From Ascidia mentula (lineage: Eukaryota; Chordata; Ascidiacea; Phlebobranchia; Ascidiidae), in contig OX387205.1 of assembly GCA_947561715.1 (NCBI GenBank), positions 13,459,001 to 13,523,000 of the forward strand: 64,000 bases of DNA. Direction: 5' to 3'. The stretch's first letter is position 1. Every line of letters starts with the position of its first letter. Made by a program: the position numbers and the translations under genes. Below the pieces are notes generated by a model, which did not search any database, was not told the DNA's origin, and saw nothing but the letters and a program-made list of their open reading frames with translations. Shown here piece by piece: positions 62,901-64,000 of this stretch.

Positions 62901-63849
62901 ATTCAAATATATAACCATAATATAAAAAAAAGTTTATAAAAAAGCGTGGATCTCCCATTGACGACATGGATTGGTTTTGGGATAAAACGTTAAAATTCTT
63001 TCAAAAAGTGATAACTAGGACTGGCCTAGATTTCTACGTAATCATCCAACCAAGATGTTTTTTTTTTAAATATATATATATTTCGCCTATGCGTCATCAT
63101 TTTATGTATAAAAAAAATCGAGAGTTTAAGTCAAACCCACAACAGAAACCGTAAGACAAACACAGTCCCAATCTTTAATAGGATATCATTACACTTCAGT
63201 GTTTATCATTAAGGTACAAGCTGACACAAGAAAACAACATTATCGTGTACGCCATTGGAGTTGGCAATGCCATCAATCAGCAATATCTAAAAATGAGCGC
63301 GAACGGAGGAGTTTCAAATGAACGAGTTCTGACTGCGACCGATTTTTCACACCTGCTGGTCACATTAAAGTCTCTGACACAGAAAATATCAGATGACAAC
63401 TCCGAAGGTACGAATACCAAAACCTCTACGGTCGACGCTAGGGTAAAGAGTATTACAAAAAAATCATACAAACAAACAAAAAACATAATCAAGGTTTATT
63501 TGCCCGAGACCAATCTTTTTCTAACGCCACGTGTAGTCCGTGACACGAGTAAAAACTAGAAATAATAATTTACGATGTAAAAAGACTTGAATAAAAACCT
63601 GCCGTGTCTCGCTGTTTTGTTTCAATGTGGTGGGTTGCCCTTGCGATTTGACTTTCAATTGTCATTTTATCAAAGCGCGGTTAACATATGTTGAGCAGAG
63701 GCAGGTCAGATAACCAGGATGAGTAACTGTCATGGTTACGTCATATCCGTTAGTGATGTACCACCTTTTATATTCCAGGACAAACCGCCATCAGCGTGGA
63801 GAACGCAACGGAAAACGCTTTGTTTGGATTTTCCGGGATTAAGACAAAG
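59931..63849 (+). CDS. Integrin alpha variable unit 7, start of a second gene or cluster
   Basis: 413 codons in nine exons: 59931-60103, 60368-60501, 60655-60773, 60995-61106, 61575-61752, 62219-62378, 62761-62858, 63214-63407, 63779-63849; all phases agree. Signal peptide then mature FNIDVS. Blade 1 has ILAGAPK; blade 2 has GSDALGSTL and YFSPGACFSG. The alphaI domain has DMLYLVDSSGS (MIDAS DxSxS), a Cys pair in GQCNTVQC, TYTATAI for the MIDAS Thr, VITDGD, YAIGVG. NSEGQ keeps a Glu at the intrinsic-ligand place. It ends NALFGFSGIKTK in phase 0 at GTAATA, in the intron at the window edge. It is the most divergent unit: alphaI exons 6 and 7a are fused and so are 8 and 9. It lies downstream of the constant region, so it must use another one beyond 64000. 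Confidence 0.86.
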
Positions 63850-64000
63850 GTAATAGAATCAACATTCTATGACTCAATCCAGTGGTCCACAGTAGTTGCA
63901 AATGAGTTACACTCTGCTTCAGCTGATCCTACAGTATACGCATTACGAACAAGCTGTTTTTACGGAAACTATGAGGGAATATGTGTCAAAGTTAACAATT

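Overview
The window looks like nuclear DNA of a tunicate, most likely an ascidian of the Ciona type. It is AT-rich, has short introns with GT/AG borders, and carries many small fold-back repeats. Its integrin alpha genes contain an inserted I domain (alphaI) but do not closely match a vertebrate class. The species call is inference. All gene models were built by hand from reading frames and splice sites; every intron phase was checked and agrees.

Layout. 92-5390 is the 3' part of a delta-1-type protocadherin: last cadherin repeats, one membrane segment, and a tail with the CM1- and CM2-like motifs. 7537-42637 holds six tandem, same-strand 'variable' units. Each has its own ATG, signal peptide, integrin beta-propeller blades 1-2, a complete alphaI domain with an intact MIDAS site, and a short last exon that enters blade 3 and ends in phase 0. 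None of the six is followed by its own C-terminal half. 45330-54703 holds a single 'constant' region of 20 exons (896 residues) that starts in phase 0 at blade 3 and runs through three Ca2+ loops, thigh and calf region, membrane segment and a GFFK-type tail. 54704-59930 is repeat-rich, with a split segmental duplication. 59931-63849 is a seventh unit of the same design, cut by the window end; it probably begins a second gene or cluster.

How it works together. Only one constant region is present for six intact N-terminal halves, and all six last donors match its acceptor in phase. The simplest reading is a UGT1A- or clustered-protocadherin-like locus: each variable unit is transcribed from its own promoter and spliced to the common membrane-anchored half, giving up to six integrin alpha chains with different ligand-binding alphaI domains and one shared stalk and tail. 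The exons, phases and absence of other C-terminal halves are seen in the sequence; the alternative splicing is inferred and needs transcript evidence. Ascidian alphaI integrins are known in Halocynthia as a complement-receptor type (alphaHr1), so a role in immune or phagocytic recognition is plausible.

Units 1-3 and units 4-6 form two subfamilies that differ in intron positions and in a cysteine pair in the alphaI domain. GT-rich tracts lie just after the last exon of units 1-3 and just before the constant region.
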